From Hyphochytrium catenoides (lineage: Eukaryota; Sar; Hyphochytriomycetes; Hyphochytriales; Hyphochytriaceae), in the NCBI GenBank assembly GCA_900088475.1, contig FLMG01000807.1:8731-61282 (forward strand): a DNA stretch of 52,552 nucleotides. Reading direction: 5' to 3'. The position numbers and the translations under genes are program-made. How positions within the stretch are numbered: position 1 is the stretch's first letter; every line of letters begins with the position of its first letter. Below the pieces are notes generated by a model. It made no database searches and had not been told where the DNA came from. It saw nothing but the letters and a program-made list of their open reading frames with translations. Below are positions 12,560 to 22,700 of this stretch, in pieces.

Positions 12560-13093
12560 ATGGCCAGCGTAGAACATTATCCAAGACCATCGCCGCGGGA
12601 GTTCCACTTTCATGTTTACTTTGATGAGACCGACCCAGACAGCGTGCAACATGCGCTACGCCTCAGACAAGAGCTGCTCCGGCGCTGGAAAAATGGAGAG
12701 TTCGTGGCAGTACCCTTAGGGAGCATTGACACCAATGAAGGAGAGCCGAGACATAGCCCAACAACGATAATGGACAACGAACAAGAGAAGAGAGTACCGA
12801 CAGGGGTGAATATGTCACCAGTCGGCCCACACCCCACAGGCTCCTTTGAAACATGGGTCCCACTAGAGCATTTTGCTTCCGTCTACACGTGGTTCCTCTC
12901 GCACCGAGGCCCACTCTCAGTGCTAGTGCATCCTCTTACGCTTTTTGAGGTACGGGATCACACTGTAGACGCTGTCTGGATGGGCAAATCTTATCAAAGC
13001 GACTTAAATCTCAAGGTCCTCCAAGACCAGCCATCGGGGTTGATGACCTCACAATATCCGCAGTTGGGTCTAGGATATGCTGCTAGCGCCTAG
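12560..13093 (+). CDS. DOPA 4,5-dioxygenase family protein
   Basis: Intron-less 177-residue protein matching the DOPA 4,5-dioxygenase family. Members such as the fungal betalain/muscaflavin enzyme open the ring of 3,4-dihydroxyphenylalanine with molecular oxygen, but most homologues in bacteria and algae have no assigned substrate. Visible family signatures are REFHFHVYFDE (about residues 13-23, a His-x-His pair), PVGPHPTGSFE in the middle, and LSVLVHPLT followed by a late DH pair and a Trp. The conserved histidines are probable iron ligands. The open frame begins at 12452, but the Met at 12560 lies just ahead of the conserved domain and gives the usual family length, so I prefer it. The gene converges on the methyltransferase gene, leaving about 140 bases between stop codons. 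Confidence 0.85.
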   Translation: MASVEHYPRPSPREFHFHVYFDETDPDSVQHALRLRQELLRRWKNGEFVAVPLGSIDTNEGEPRHSPTTIMDNEQEKRVPTGVNMSPVGPHPTGSFETWVPLEHFASVYTWFLSHRGPLSVLVHPLTLFEVRDHTVDAVWMGKSYQSDLNLKVLQDQPSGLMTSQYPQLGLGYAASA

Positions 13094-13236
13094 TCTGTGA
13101 ATGCCGAGAGTCCCGTAGTGCAAGCTCCTGGCCCTAGCGATTAGTCTAGTTCAGGTCTCTCGTTCGCTAGCTTTGCATCCCAGTTGTGGAAAGTATACGT
13201 CAACTTAGCCCTGCTACTCTTGCCAATGAAAGTGCC

Positions 13237-14737
13237 TTATACTTCTACGTCGGTCTTCGTATGCAGATAGCATGTGGCATAACCCCAGCTCATAACGAAC
13301 TGCTTCTTGTCTACAATCTCAATACCAGGACCCTCGAGATGCTGCACGCAAAAACACTTCGTTAGGTCACACTGCTGAGAAAGCACACTCTATTGCCACC
13401 TTCTTACCTTTGTCAAGGTGAGGATGCGGGTCCCTGGCTTCAGTGAGCCAGCGGCTTCTCCTAGTTTCTTCACCAGGCTTTTGTCAAAGCAAGTGGAGTT
13501 GATAAAGATAATGTCTCCGTCAGACCTAGACGTCCATTGGTAAGCCGCAAGATTCGCTATAAGGTATCGCGGCAAGGTATAGGGCTTTTTGGCCTCAAAG
13601 GACAGGCGTACCAGTCATACTGCAGGATATCTCCTCTGATCATCTCAACCGCCACTGTTTGGTGTGGTGACCTTTCCTGGCATTGCATAGTTGTCAATGG
13701 CAGGGTGGCGCCTGAAGAGGTTATGCTTACTTAATATGCTTACCCTTTCGAACTCTTGTGCTACTTTGTTCGAGACCTGGCAGAGCTCCTCGATAAGTTC
13801 TATACCCTTGCACTTTTTGAAAGCATGTCCATAAAGAAGAGCCTATCGTCCCAATGAGTTAGGCGAGCTTACTATGGTTCAGAGCATTCAGCGTTGCGTT
13901 CTTACCGCAGCTATTACAGCTTTACCGGTGCCATGGCCGAGATCATAAAAGATCTAGTGCGAAGAAGTTAAAATGGTCCTGCGAGGATCATAGTTGCCAT
14001 TCACAGGCGACAAACCTACCTCACCCCGTTTGGGCTGCGCCTTCTCAAGGATAGTGGCAAAGGAGAAGAAGTCTATTTCCCCATAGACTAAGGACTGAGT
14101 CTTCATCTTACTGTCAAGCAGACGATCATATCCTGCAGAAAATGGCAGGCATGTAAGAATCCCCTCTTGCGCTTCGCTTGCTTTCATGGGAACCACAGAC
14201 CTGACTTTGACAGGACCTTCGCATACTCGGTCGTATACTCACTGAAGAGTCTGCTCCAGATAACGTAGGCAGAGTCCACTGCAAAAGCAACGTAGTTCAG
14301 GCAACGACCTCCATGATAGAGACTACCAATAACCACAGAGGATCACCTGCAGTCTCCACGACTGCTCTCAGAATGTTGAGCTTGAAGTTCTTGGGGTCCT
14401 TATCGTTCTATGTGAAAGCACCGAAGGACCTTGAGACACTTCCATTGAAGGATGGAGGCCAAGAAGTAGCATACCTCATAGTCCACAAGAGCTCTACGCA
14501 GCTTCTCGCTCCTGCTTAGTGTCAACTCTACTCTGGGTCTTAGTCATCGGTAGAGCGAGAGGATAAGGGTTGTGCTGTTTCCAGCTTACCTTTCAGTATA
14601 CCCCGCTCATATGGAGGCAGCTTTGAGGCCAGCAGTAGCAGCTTGGACTCTGGGAAGATGAGCTTCTCCATCGCCTTGATCAAATGTTCCGGAGAGGGAA
14701 GGTCCCAACAAGTGTCTTTCCTCTGGCTCCGTACAAG
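13237..14737 (-). CDS. DOT1-fold SAM-dependent methyltransferase, at least 10 exons (5' end unresolved)
   Basis: Hand-spliced chain of 278 residues. Exons in transcription order: 14737-14590, 14527-14475, 14398-14347, 14278-14243, 14132-14020, 13953-13906, 13842-13744, 13676-13612, 13525-13408, 13341-13237; every join is GT-AG and in frame. The core reads YGEIDFFSFATILEK, then FYDLGHGTGKAVIAA (SAM motif I), KCKGIELIEEL (post-I acidic Glu), GDILQYDWSDGDIIFINST and LKPGTRILTLTK, and ends at TKTDVEV. This order matches the DOT1 methyltransferase fold (PF08123-like), in a variant I associate with algae and stramenopiles whose substrate is unclear; H3K79 activity should not be assumed. Further coding sequence may lie upstream: an open frame at 14768-14977 is a candidate, with GT at an in-phase position. 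Several exons are very short (36 and 48 bases). Confidence 0.8.
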
Positions 14738-15333
14738 CTAACGCATCTTGAGGCAGCGGTAGTATTGTTACCGAAGATCAAGGGCTCTATTGCCCGCACC
14801 GTTGCGTTCTGTTAGACTTCGTATGGAGGTAGCTGCCGTGGTCCTAGGAAGGGCAATGAGCTCAGGGCCAATGCCAAGTGCTAGTGCCACCTGTCTGGTC
14901 TTCTTTGTCCTCATAAACATCATCAAGCTCGCGGCATGATCTCTGACTCTTCCTTTCTCATCAGCTTCTTTCCTCATCTTTTTGGGCGTTAGCGCCTCGA
15001 GTAGGCTCTAACGGCATTATCCTCGTTGTAGACAAGTCATCGATGTGGCTGGTTTCTGATGTCAGTTCGTTCCCCAACTGGTTCACTGCTGGCAGCAGCA
15101 GGAAAACTCTTGCCTGGTATTCGTCTGCGTGTAGAATGTGTGTTGCAGTTTTCCTCATTGAAGCTCCACGATCGAGCCCATCAGGGAGATATCTCTTTCC
15201 TACTCGCGGACACTTTTCCAGAAGCGGAAGAGCAAAGACAGACAGCACTGAGAGAAGGGCAGCCGTGTGCTGACCAACTCTTAGACGAAGAGGTTCGCCG
15301 AAGAGCACTTTTGGACTCTGGAGCTTGGGAAGA
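14738..15333. other. Divergent spacer between methyltransferase and PET100-like genes
   Basis: The space between the resolved part of the minus-strand methyltransferase gene and the start of the PET100-like gene. It probably contains the missing 5' exon or exons of the methyltransferase: the minus-strand frames at 14768-14977 and 14961-15308 are open and lysine/arginine-rich, but no domain is recognisable. The promoters of both genes should also lie here. Confidence 0.45.
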
Positions 15334-15982
15334 ATGGGGAACTACAAGCTGGAGGCGTTCAAGTTCAGCCTGTACATTGGAGGTATGCAGTGTATCGTCC
15401 ATCAGCATTAAGGATTGCACTCAACATCATTGCGTTCTCGTTGCCCCGGGACTTTTCGCTCTTTCCTCCGGCCGGCGTCTGGCTGGCTTCTTTCTCTTCT
15501 CCGTTGCCAGTTCCGATCCTCTGTGCTCAAGTGTACAGTCACCCGGAAGTTATCGACAGCATTGTACGGAGGGTAAGTCCTCGTTCTGGGTAGGTTTGAT
15601 GTGCAGATTTGGTTCTTAGACGACCTTTTCTTTCTTACAGAAAAAGTATATCATTTATCCGCCCGCCGGACCGAACCCGCCCACAATAGAAGAGCTAGAG
15701 GAAGATGCTGAGAGGAATAACGAGCTTAGTCGTCAAGCTGCAGAGAGAAGCAAGTCAGCTGACGCTCCAGTGGAGACTGCGATGGCCGCACCATCTGCAG
15801 CGCAAGGTTTCACAATAACTGACAGCCAGATTCAAATGCCCGCCCTGGCTCCTCACTTAGCACAGCCAGAGCCAGCAGACTCAGCTATTCCTGAAGTGGC
15901 ACCCCAAGCTAGCTTGCAAATAGAAGAAAAGCAGAAAAAGACCGGGTGGAGACGCTACTTCCTCTTTGGCCCAAGACAATGA
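15334..15982 (+). CDS. PET100: PET100-like cytochrome c oxidase assembly protein
   Basis: Three exons (15334-15382, 15511-15572, 15641-15982) with GT-AG joins give 150 residues. PET100 is a small inner-membrane mitochondrial chaperone required to assemble complex IV. The N-terminus MGNYKLEAFKFSLYIGVP (1-18) corresponds to the conserved MG-KLE-F---Y---P start with its membrane segment. It is followed by HPEVIDSIVRRKKYIIYPP, equivalent to the charged segment ending in a PP motif, and an acidic PTIEELEED helix. Known PET100 proteins are roughly 70-110 residues; here an Ala/Pro/Gln-rich tail of about 80 residues follows and ends in the basic-aromatic TGWRRYFLFGPRQ. The identification rests on pattern and gene structure without an alignment. 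The second exon contains no initiation codon and was found only by splicing. Confidence 0.7.
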
Positions 15983-17496
15983 GGAGATAAGATTAGCATG
16001 GCCCACAGCGCTGGGTCTGAGAGCCAAAAGCCTGCCCAGCGGTAGTGGCTGTCAGGAAGCCAAATGGGTATAGTGGCTCAATTGACTCGCTGCTAGCAGA
16101 AACCTAGAAACAGCAATGGACGAGATGAGGGCAGAGGGTTGAGTTTCTTGGATGAAGTTGCCTAGGGTGGGACGGTCAGGGAGCGCTGAATGCCTATGGA
16201 GCGTTATAGTACAACAGCTTAACGTGAGCCTCAACGAAACTGCTCAGAACGCTCGTCTCCCGTGGTGCTTCGATGGTCCTTAGCCGACGACTGCAGGCCA
16301 TAGGCACGTGGCAAGACTCCCCTTTAATTTCAGACTTCACGGCTAACAATCCATAAGCACATACATAGTAATGGTCTTACGAAGGGTTCACGATTACAAA
16401 GCAGAGCAGACTGTCATAGGTCGTTGCACGCAAGAGTGGGTTTCTCTCCTGAGGTGGACTTGTCGCTTCCTAAGGGGTCGCTACTCTTATTCGTCGCATT
16501 GGCAAAGAAAGGGTAGCACCATTTAACCCATTCTGCAAATTAAGAGCAAAGCATCGTTGAATACTAGCGGTCGGTCACACGTCTGAAGGGGATAAAAGGA
16601 AACCTTCAGACCTCGGGATCTAGATACGCCGTTTATTGGATAGGTTATCTAGGCCACATATGATACCTAGGCGGCACATGAAACGAGCACAGCTTGTTGC
16701 TACAACCTTGTGCCCATGAACTGTCCACTCTTGCGCAGTGATACTGGTGCATCCTCATGCGCTCATGCGCTGGCACATCAGGAGAGGCCTCCAAAACGTA
16801 AGTGGGCCCTATGTTATAGGGCTCACACTATGATGGGAGGTCGTCCTCATCGGCCCGCCAATGCGTACAATATATCGAAGGTGCTTATGTCTAGAGGAAC
16901 CGCTATTCCAGGAATGATGCGTCAGCCTTTCGTTTTCTTCATCCCCAACCGTAGTGCTGCCTGCTTACACGCTGTGGGATCTCTTCGGTCAATGAACTGT
17001 CGGATAAACCGATGACGGGAACAAGAATGATTGGTGAAGAGAGAGCTCCAGACCTTATGTTCAGACGAATGCAATAGCGCACAGCCGACAGCCGACAGCC
17101 AAAAGCAGTCAATAGCCTACAGTCGACTGCCGATAGCGGATAGTCAATCATGGATAGCTGATAGCCGAAAGCCGACGACGACTGCCGATGATAAACGACA
17201 GTAAATAGCGGATAGCTCACAGCCGACTGCTGATAGCTGATAGCCCATTATAGCCGATAGGCCGTAGCAAGTCTTAGCCATACTGGCCAACAGTAGCCTT
17301 AGCCGCCCAGATAGCTGACATGAAGATGATAGAACCTTCACTCCAGCCGCTAGCTGATGGAGCTGCTGATGGCCGATAAAACCGACAAAGGCTATTTCTT
17401 ATTTAGCTGATGGTGCACTTGACGACGGAGCCCGATTCACAAAGGGGTCTTGCCTCCTTCATATATTTTGCCAGCATCCTCGTTTTCAAGCAAGTA
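15983..17496. other. Spacer between PET100-like gene and tRNA-Thr
   Basis: No recognisable exon. It contains a degenerate heptamer minisatellite (about 17070-17410). A 101-codon frame at 16710-17015 on the plus strand resembles no family and I do not call it. The first part presumably holds the 3' untranslated region of the PET100-like gene. Confidence 0.5.
17070..17410. repeat. Degenerate 7-base minisatellite (GATAGCC / CAGCCGA type)
   Basis: Dozens of imperfect copies of a seven-base unit: CAGCCGA twice in tandem at the left end, then GATAGCT, GATAGCC, GAAAGCC, GACTGCC and similar variants, with interruptions. No open frame of interest crosses it. It ends about 90 bases upstream of tRNA-Thr. 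Confidence 0.75.
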
Positions 17497-17569
17497 GCTC
17501 TTGTAGCTCAGTGGTAGTAGCATTCGCTTAGTAAGCGAAAGGTCCTGGGTTCAATCCCCAGCAGGAGCA
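17497..17569 (+). tRNA. tRNA-Thr, anticodon AGT
   Basis: A 73-base cloverleaf without intron. The acceptor stem pairs GCTCTTG with CAGGAGC (one G-T wobble) and the discriminator base is A. The anticodon arm is TTCGC / TTAGTAA / GCGAA, giving anticodon AGT, which reads threonine ACU and, if A34 is inosine, ACC and ACA. The T arm is CTGGG / TTCAATC / CCCAG. Internal promoter box A is TAGCTCAGTGG (17504-17514) and box B is GGTTCAATCCC (about 17548-17558). The D stem closes with only about three clear pairs and a slightly long loop. CCA is not encoded, as expected for a nuclear gene. Confidence 0.93.
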
Positions 17570-17573
17570 AAAC

Positions 17574-17577
17574 TTTT
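17574..17577 (+). terminator. Pol III terminator of tRNA-Thr
   Basis: TTTT begins four bases after the tRNA discriminator base, the minimal RNA polymerase III termination signal. Confidence 0.7.
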
Positions 17578-19376
17578 ACATTTTACCAAGCTGTTACTAT
17601 TCCCTTGCTTTGCCCAAGAGACACTTCTTTCGTGTTTCTCCATACATTCCTTTCCTACTGTACGTCAGTTGGTTTCCTATCTATCACCCTTCATTATTAG
17701 GCTTAGTTCTCTCTACTTTGTTTTCTCTTCTTTCTCTGTTCTGCAGGATCTATCATCATAATAACACATTCGGTGAAAGCCTTTCTCACCAAGACACCAC
17801 CACCAGTGCACCTTATTAGCTAAGACTCTCCTCGCTCACACTGTCCTCGCTCACACTGAGCAGCCTCGGTGCGTTCACCAATCCGCTGCAGTATTGCCAT
17901 CAAGCTAGAGCAGAACAAGACCCAGAAGGCGGAGAAATGTGTTTGTGGGAGCCTGTTTTGGATAGTGAGGAGGGTGGGAGCTAGTTTTATTTAGTCGTCT
18001 ACCTAAAGCACGAAGCACCTACTGCCATTATTGCTGGTCCTTTCCTATTACAACTGATTTCTACGGCTAGGTGGCAAAAGCCTCCCTTCATCGTCATACA
18101 CTGAATAGCTTCACTTGACAGAGAGCCCAAAACGATAGAAGTTAGAATGCCTCTTCGTCTCGGTAGAACTAGTGGTGCAATATTCATGTTCATGTAGCTC
18201 TTTCCTTATGATCAAGTTCAACAACAACCCTACTACGTTGCTCTTTATAAAGTACAGTGAAAAATTGCTTTTCAGAGAATGTACCAAAAGGATGCTTGCT
18301 ATGCGGGTCATGATGGACGGTGTGAGTTGTTGAAGAAGCAACCAGCCATTGAAGAATAGGATGATGATGGGAGTCCCATGAGGACAGTATGCATGCCTGT
18401 AGGGGACATTATGCGGCGGCGCAACGTGTTGCAGTGCGCCGCCGACTCCCCTTGTCATTACTTATCTCTCTGTCTGTCTGAATAGAGCAGCTAGCGACCA
18501 CCGTCATCACTGCGAGCAGCAACAGACAGCTAGCAACTTTTCTTGTCGCATTGGTAGTGGGACCGCCAATTTATCCTTTTCAACCACCGAAACGTAACTA
18601 TAAGTGCTGCTAAACGCTTGCTGCAGACAAAGCGGTGCTCAATCACCGACCAAATGAAAATTTAGAGAGAAGTTGCTAACACAAGATGATCTGGCTTTGT
18701 AATAACAGCTTACTACTATGCTTTCATTCATGGAAAAAGAGCTTTGGCTGGGCGGACGATCCTGTAGCTGCCATTATTACGACGTATCCCACCAGATAGA
18801 TAGATGGTGCAACCACAATTCTCTTTTTTTTTTTCCTAGTTTCACACATAGAGAGCTTGAGCCTCTTTTCTTCCTCGCTGGTTGCTGCTTTTTTCAAGAA
18901 GTCATTTGGCAGGTAGTTTACACACTGAGTTGGGCCTGCCTAGGACTAGAACATCATCTGTTATTACAGCCATTACTATCAAAAGGCACCTATAACCAGC
19001 AGGCGGTAGCAACATTATTGATCGTAGCATTTTCCCCATCCCGCTCCACATCCCAAGGAGATTTCGGTTCCTCAACCCACAGGCCACTTCCCAGCTCTGA
19101 AGTCTTCCTCCGCTTCTCTTTATTTGGAGACGGTCAGTCCGATTGATCCTCTGCAGCTGTTTGACTTGAGAAGCACAAAGGAGCTCTCAACAATCGTCAT
19201 CATCCTGACATTATTCAGAGCGGAGCTTCGTCAGTGTTTGAGGAGTTGGCGCGATGGCGTCCAGATTTTTGCCGGGAACTGGTGTTTGAAATTAGTCTAT
19301 ATCAGTAATACAAGCGTTAAATCACGTTGGTATTCTACTAACAAGCTCATTAGATTCCTTATGCGGTCATCCCGAA
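17578..19376. other. Spacer without a recognisable gene
   Basis: No conserved exon found. A 15-base unit (TCCTCGCTCACACTG) is tandemly duplicated at 17829-17858. The 142-codon plus-strand frame at 18718-19146 and the 115-codon minus-strand frame at 18111-18458 match nothing I know and show no domain-like pattern. Confidence 0.5.
17829..17858. repeat. Two tandem copies of a 15-base unit
   Basis: TCCTCGCTCACACTG occurs twice without a gap. It lies between the tRNA gene and the next gene and has no visible function. Confidence 0.8.
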
Positions 19377-19679
19377 TCACTGTTCGAAGTGATGATAACC
19401 TTCCTGGTTCTGACAAATATCCCTAATAGAATAACTTCTAATTCTAAATGTGAACTGGCGGAACAGTGCAGGATAGGAATTGGACCTTCCCACGAATAAT
19501 AAGGCTTCCGTTTTCACTGGATAAGCGGCAACCTTTCTGAAGACCCAAAACGCCATCAGGTTATTGCCTGGTCTCTCTTGCGGATGGGTCTCTTCGCCAT
19601 TGAAGCTCAGTGAAGCTCTTTGACGGACCGCTGCTGGTAGAAGAGACGAGAGACTGAGAGCCAGAGAGGTCGCTCCCAT
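19377..19679 (-). CDS. Small hypothetical protein, possibly mitochondrial (weak COX7C-like resemblance)
   Basis: A 100-codon frame divergent from importin-4, with 88 bases between the two start codons. The first 25 residues (MGATSLALSLSSLLPAAVRQR) have the Ser/Ala/Leu/Arg make-up of a mitochondrial targeting peptide with no acidic residue. After it, ERPGNNL, ALLFVG and YPALFRQ recall the PGKNLPF, LFFGSGF and PF---R-Q positions of cytochrome oxidase subunit 7c, but spacing is irregular and the match is weak. An unrecognised intron could distort the C-terminal part. It may instead be non-coding leader sequence. Confidence 0.35.
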   Translation of the reverse strand: MGATSLALSLSSLLPAAVRQRASLSFNGEETHPQERPGNNLMAFWVFRKVAAYPVKTEALLFVGRSNSYPALFRQFTFRIRSYSIRDICQNQEGYHHFEQ

Positions 19680-19767
19680 TGTCTTTCTTCCATTGTCTAC
19701 TGGCTAAGAAGGCGCCTTTAGCGTCCTGTCATCGTAGTAGGCTTTAGTCGCCCCCCAAAAAGGAAAC

Positions 19768-22700
19768 ATGAGTTCGGATGCAGAGGTTGAGATGCTGCTT
19801 TTGCAGCTCATCAACCCGGACACTGCTGCCATCAAGAATGCAGAGGCGGCTTTGAAGAGGGTGATGAAGTCTGCAAACTGCGTCAAGCAATTTATGACAC
19901 AGATGGAATGTTCGCAGCACATAGCGGTAAGAACTCGTGGCCTCCTGTGGATGTAGCCACTCTCTGTTATCTCAGTCCGATAGAGCTCGCAGTCTCTCAA
20001 GCGCCATGGCAAGCTCCCTTAACGTTCAGTCCTTCTTCACTTCGTTAGATGGCGCCCTTCGGAACTGCTGCTTTCTCATTCTTCGCGCCATGATAGAGTA
20101 GATTACTCGTCTAGAAGGAGAGAAGGTCACACTCACCATACTGTTGAATAGGCTCGTCAATTGGCAGCTGTTCTTCTACGTAAGAAGATTAACCAGTACT
20201 GGTCCAGACTGGCTCCCGGTGACCAATCAGAGTTCAAGGCAGCTTTATTGAGAATGCTAGCGCGAGAGCCGGAGCGCCTTGTCCGAAAGGCTGTGTGCGG
20301 AGTCGTCGCTGCTATTTCCAAGCATCTGCTGCCCGCCAATTTATGGAATGAGCTGCTGCAGTACATCAATCAGAGCACTCAGAGCCCTGATGTAAGCTCT
20401 CTCTCTTCCTGGATTTTATCCTCTGTCAGTTCTCGTGAGCTACGACTACCTTTCGTCTAACATATTATCGATCTGCAGGAGGGCCAAAGGGAACTCTCTT
20501 TCTTGCTGTTCTACTCCTTGACGGAGACGGTCGGGGACGCGCTACAAGCGCACTTCGATTCTCTGAAAAACGTATTTATCGGTGGCCTGCGCGATCAGTC
20601 GTCAATGAGAGTGCGGGTACAAGCACTTAGGGCTGCTGGAGCTCTGATTGAATATCTATCCACTGAGGATCATGTCCTGCAGGTGATTGCACCGACAAAC
20701 GATTCCTAAACCATTTTCTCCTTCTACATATCTCTTGCTTCTGGTTTCCGTGTCGGGATTTCAAGCACCTCACTCCTGGCTGGTTGTGCGCTAACAGCTT
20801 TCTTCCTTCCTCTTGCAGTTCCGAGAGTTGATCAACCCCATGGTGGAGGTGGTGAGCCTTTGCTTAGAGAAGGGAGAGGAGGATGTAGCCATTGAATTCT
20901 TCGATGTCTTCAGCGAGCTCGTTGAGAGTCCTTTACCTGTCCTGACTCCATCTCTTCCTCAACTGGTCCAATTCCTTCTCGGCGTCATTGCGAACGACAA
21001 GCTTGAAGATGGTAAGGGAGAATGTAAAGCCAATGTAAAGCCCTGTATCGTTGCTGGAGCGCCTGTTAGCCTTCGTCTGTCTTTGCTCCACCATACCCTC
21101 TTGCTTTTGATATTGTCTTGCATCTTTGTTGATCATTGCATTGCCTCCGTTTGCGCTTCTCCTAGCTTCTAACGTGATTACCGCATTATGAGGTGAGCCT
21201 GCTTAAATACCTTTGTTTAACCGCACTATTATCCTTTCCGCCTTCCTCTTGCTTTGATTGCTAGCAACTCGCGACGCCGCGGCGGTAGTTATCAATAACC
21301 TTGCCACTCACAAGCCCAAGACCTTGGCAAAGAAGACATCCATCCAAGAGATCGTCAACGTTATGGTGCATCTCTGTGCGCAGGACTCTACCTCGGCAGG
21401 AGGACACTTTGACATTGAGGAGAAGGACGATGATGATTTAGATGAAGAAACACGTTCCCCTCATAGGTACGCGAGGATAGATGACCAGTGGCCTAGTCTC
21501 TGTCAGTCTTTGCTTTTACCTAACCTGCCTGTTTCGTTCCCTGGTACTACTCTTCTTTACTGAGAACAGCATTGCCCAGCAAACGTTGGACACTCTGGCG
21601 CTGCGGTTACCCAAGAAGTACATCTTCCCCGTCGTGCACTCTACTGCTCTGGCAGCTTTATCATCCCCCCAGCCCATGGAAAGAAAAGCAGGCTGCACCC
21701 TGATAGGAGTGGTCGCGGAAGGCTGCGATGAACAACTGAGAGAGCGCCTTGATGAGCTTCTTCCGCTCGTCCTAAAGTGCTCAGAGGATCCTGAACCTCT
21801 AGTTAGGGAGGGATCATGCTTCGCACTGGGCCAGTTTTCTGAGCATCTGATTCCTGACATCCTTGAGTACCACGCATCGATCCTGCCAGCGGTATTCAGG
21901 ATGCTCGATGACTCCTCTCCCCGTGTGCAGGGCATCTCCTGCTATGTGCTAGAGAGCTTCTGTGAGAACCTAGAAAAGGAAGCGGTGATGCCCTATTTGG
22001 AGCCACTAATGGTCAAGCTGGTGGGGCTTCTTCGCTCTCCCAACCAAAAGTTCCAGGGTATGGCCATTGGCGCAATCGCGGCGACGGCTGTAGCGGCAGA
22101 AAAGGAGTTTATCAGGTTCTTCGAGCCCATTGTCGGTAGGTTATTCTCGTTATCTCAGAGCAAGTGGCCTATTCCTTAACCTTGGCTTCAATGCAAAAGG
22201 GCAATCCTCGTGTCTGCAGCTGCTTAGCTGACCTCTAGCACTTCTCTCCCTTCTCTTTGCGGTCCTTACCTTCAATTTCTTGCTCAGACATGATGAAGAT
22301 CGTTCTTAAGAACGCAGATGAGAGCCAGCTCTCTCTTCGGGGCCGCGCCATTGAATGCATGGGCCATATGGCGATTGCTGTGGAGGAAGATGCTTTCCGG
22401 CCGCATCTTCTTGAGATAATGACCTTAGCAGTTCAGGGATTGGCACTCGAAGATCCAGAGCTTTCTGAATATACGTTCGCGTTCTTCTGTAACGCTGCCA
22501 AGGTTTTTGGTGAAGAATTTGCGCCATTCCTGCCCCAGCTAGTGCCACACCTCCTGCAGGCCAGTCAGATTTCGGACGGGGAAACGATCACCGTCAAATC
22601 GCTGCATGTAAGTTCATTAGCAGCCTTCTCCCTGCGCGTAAAGCCCCATTATGTACAAGCTGATCACTCCTAATATAGGACGATCATCCTGCCCTCGAAG

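Noticed and set aside
15059-15619. 186-codon plus-strand frame across the PET100 region
   Set aside because: It runs through PET100 exon 1 in a different frame and through its intron; the spliced model explains the conserved residues.
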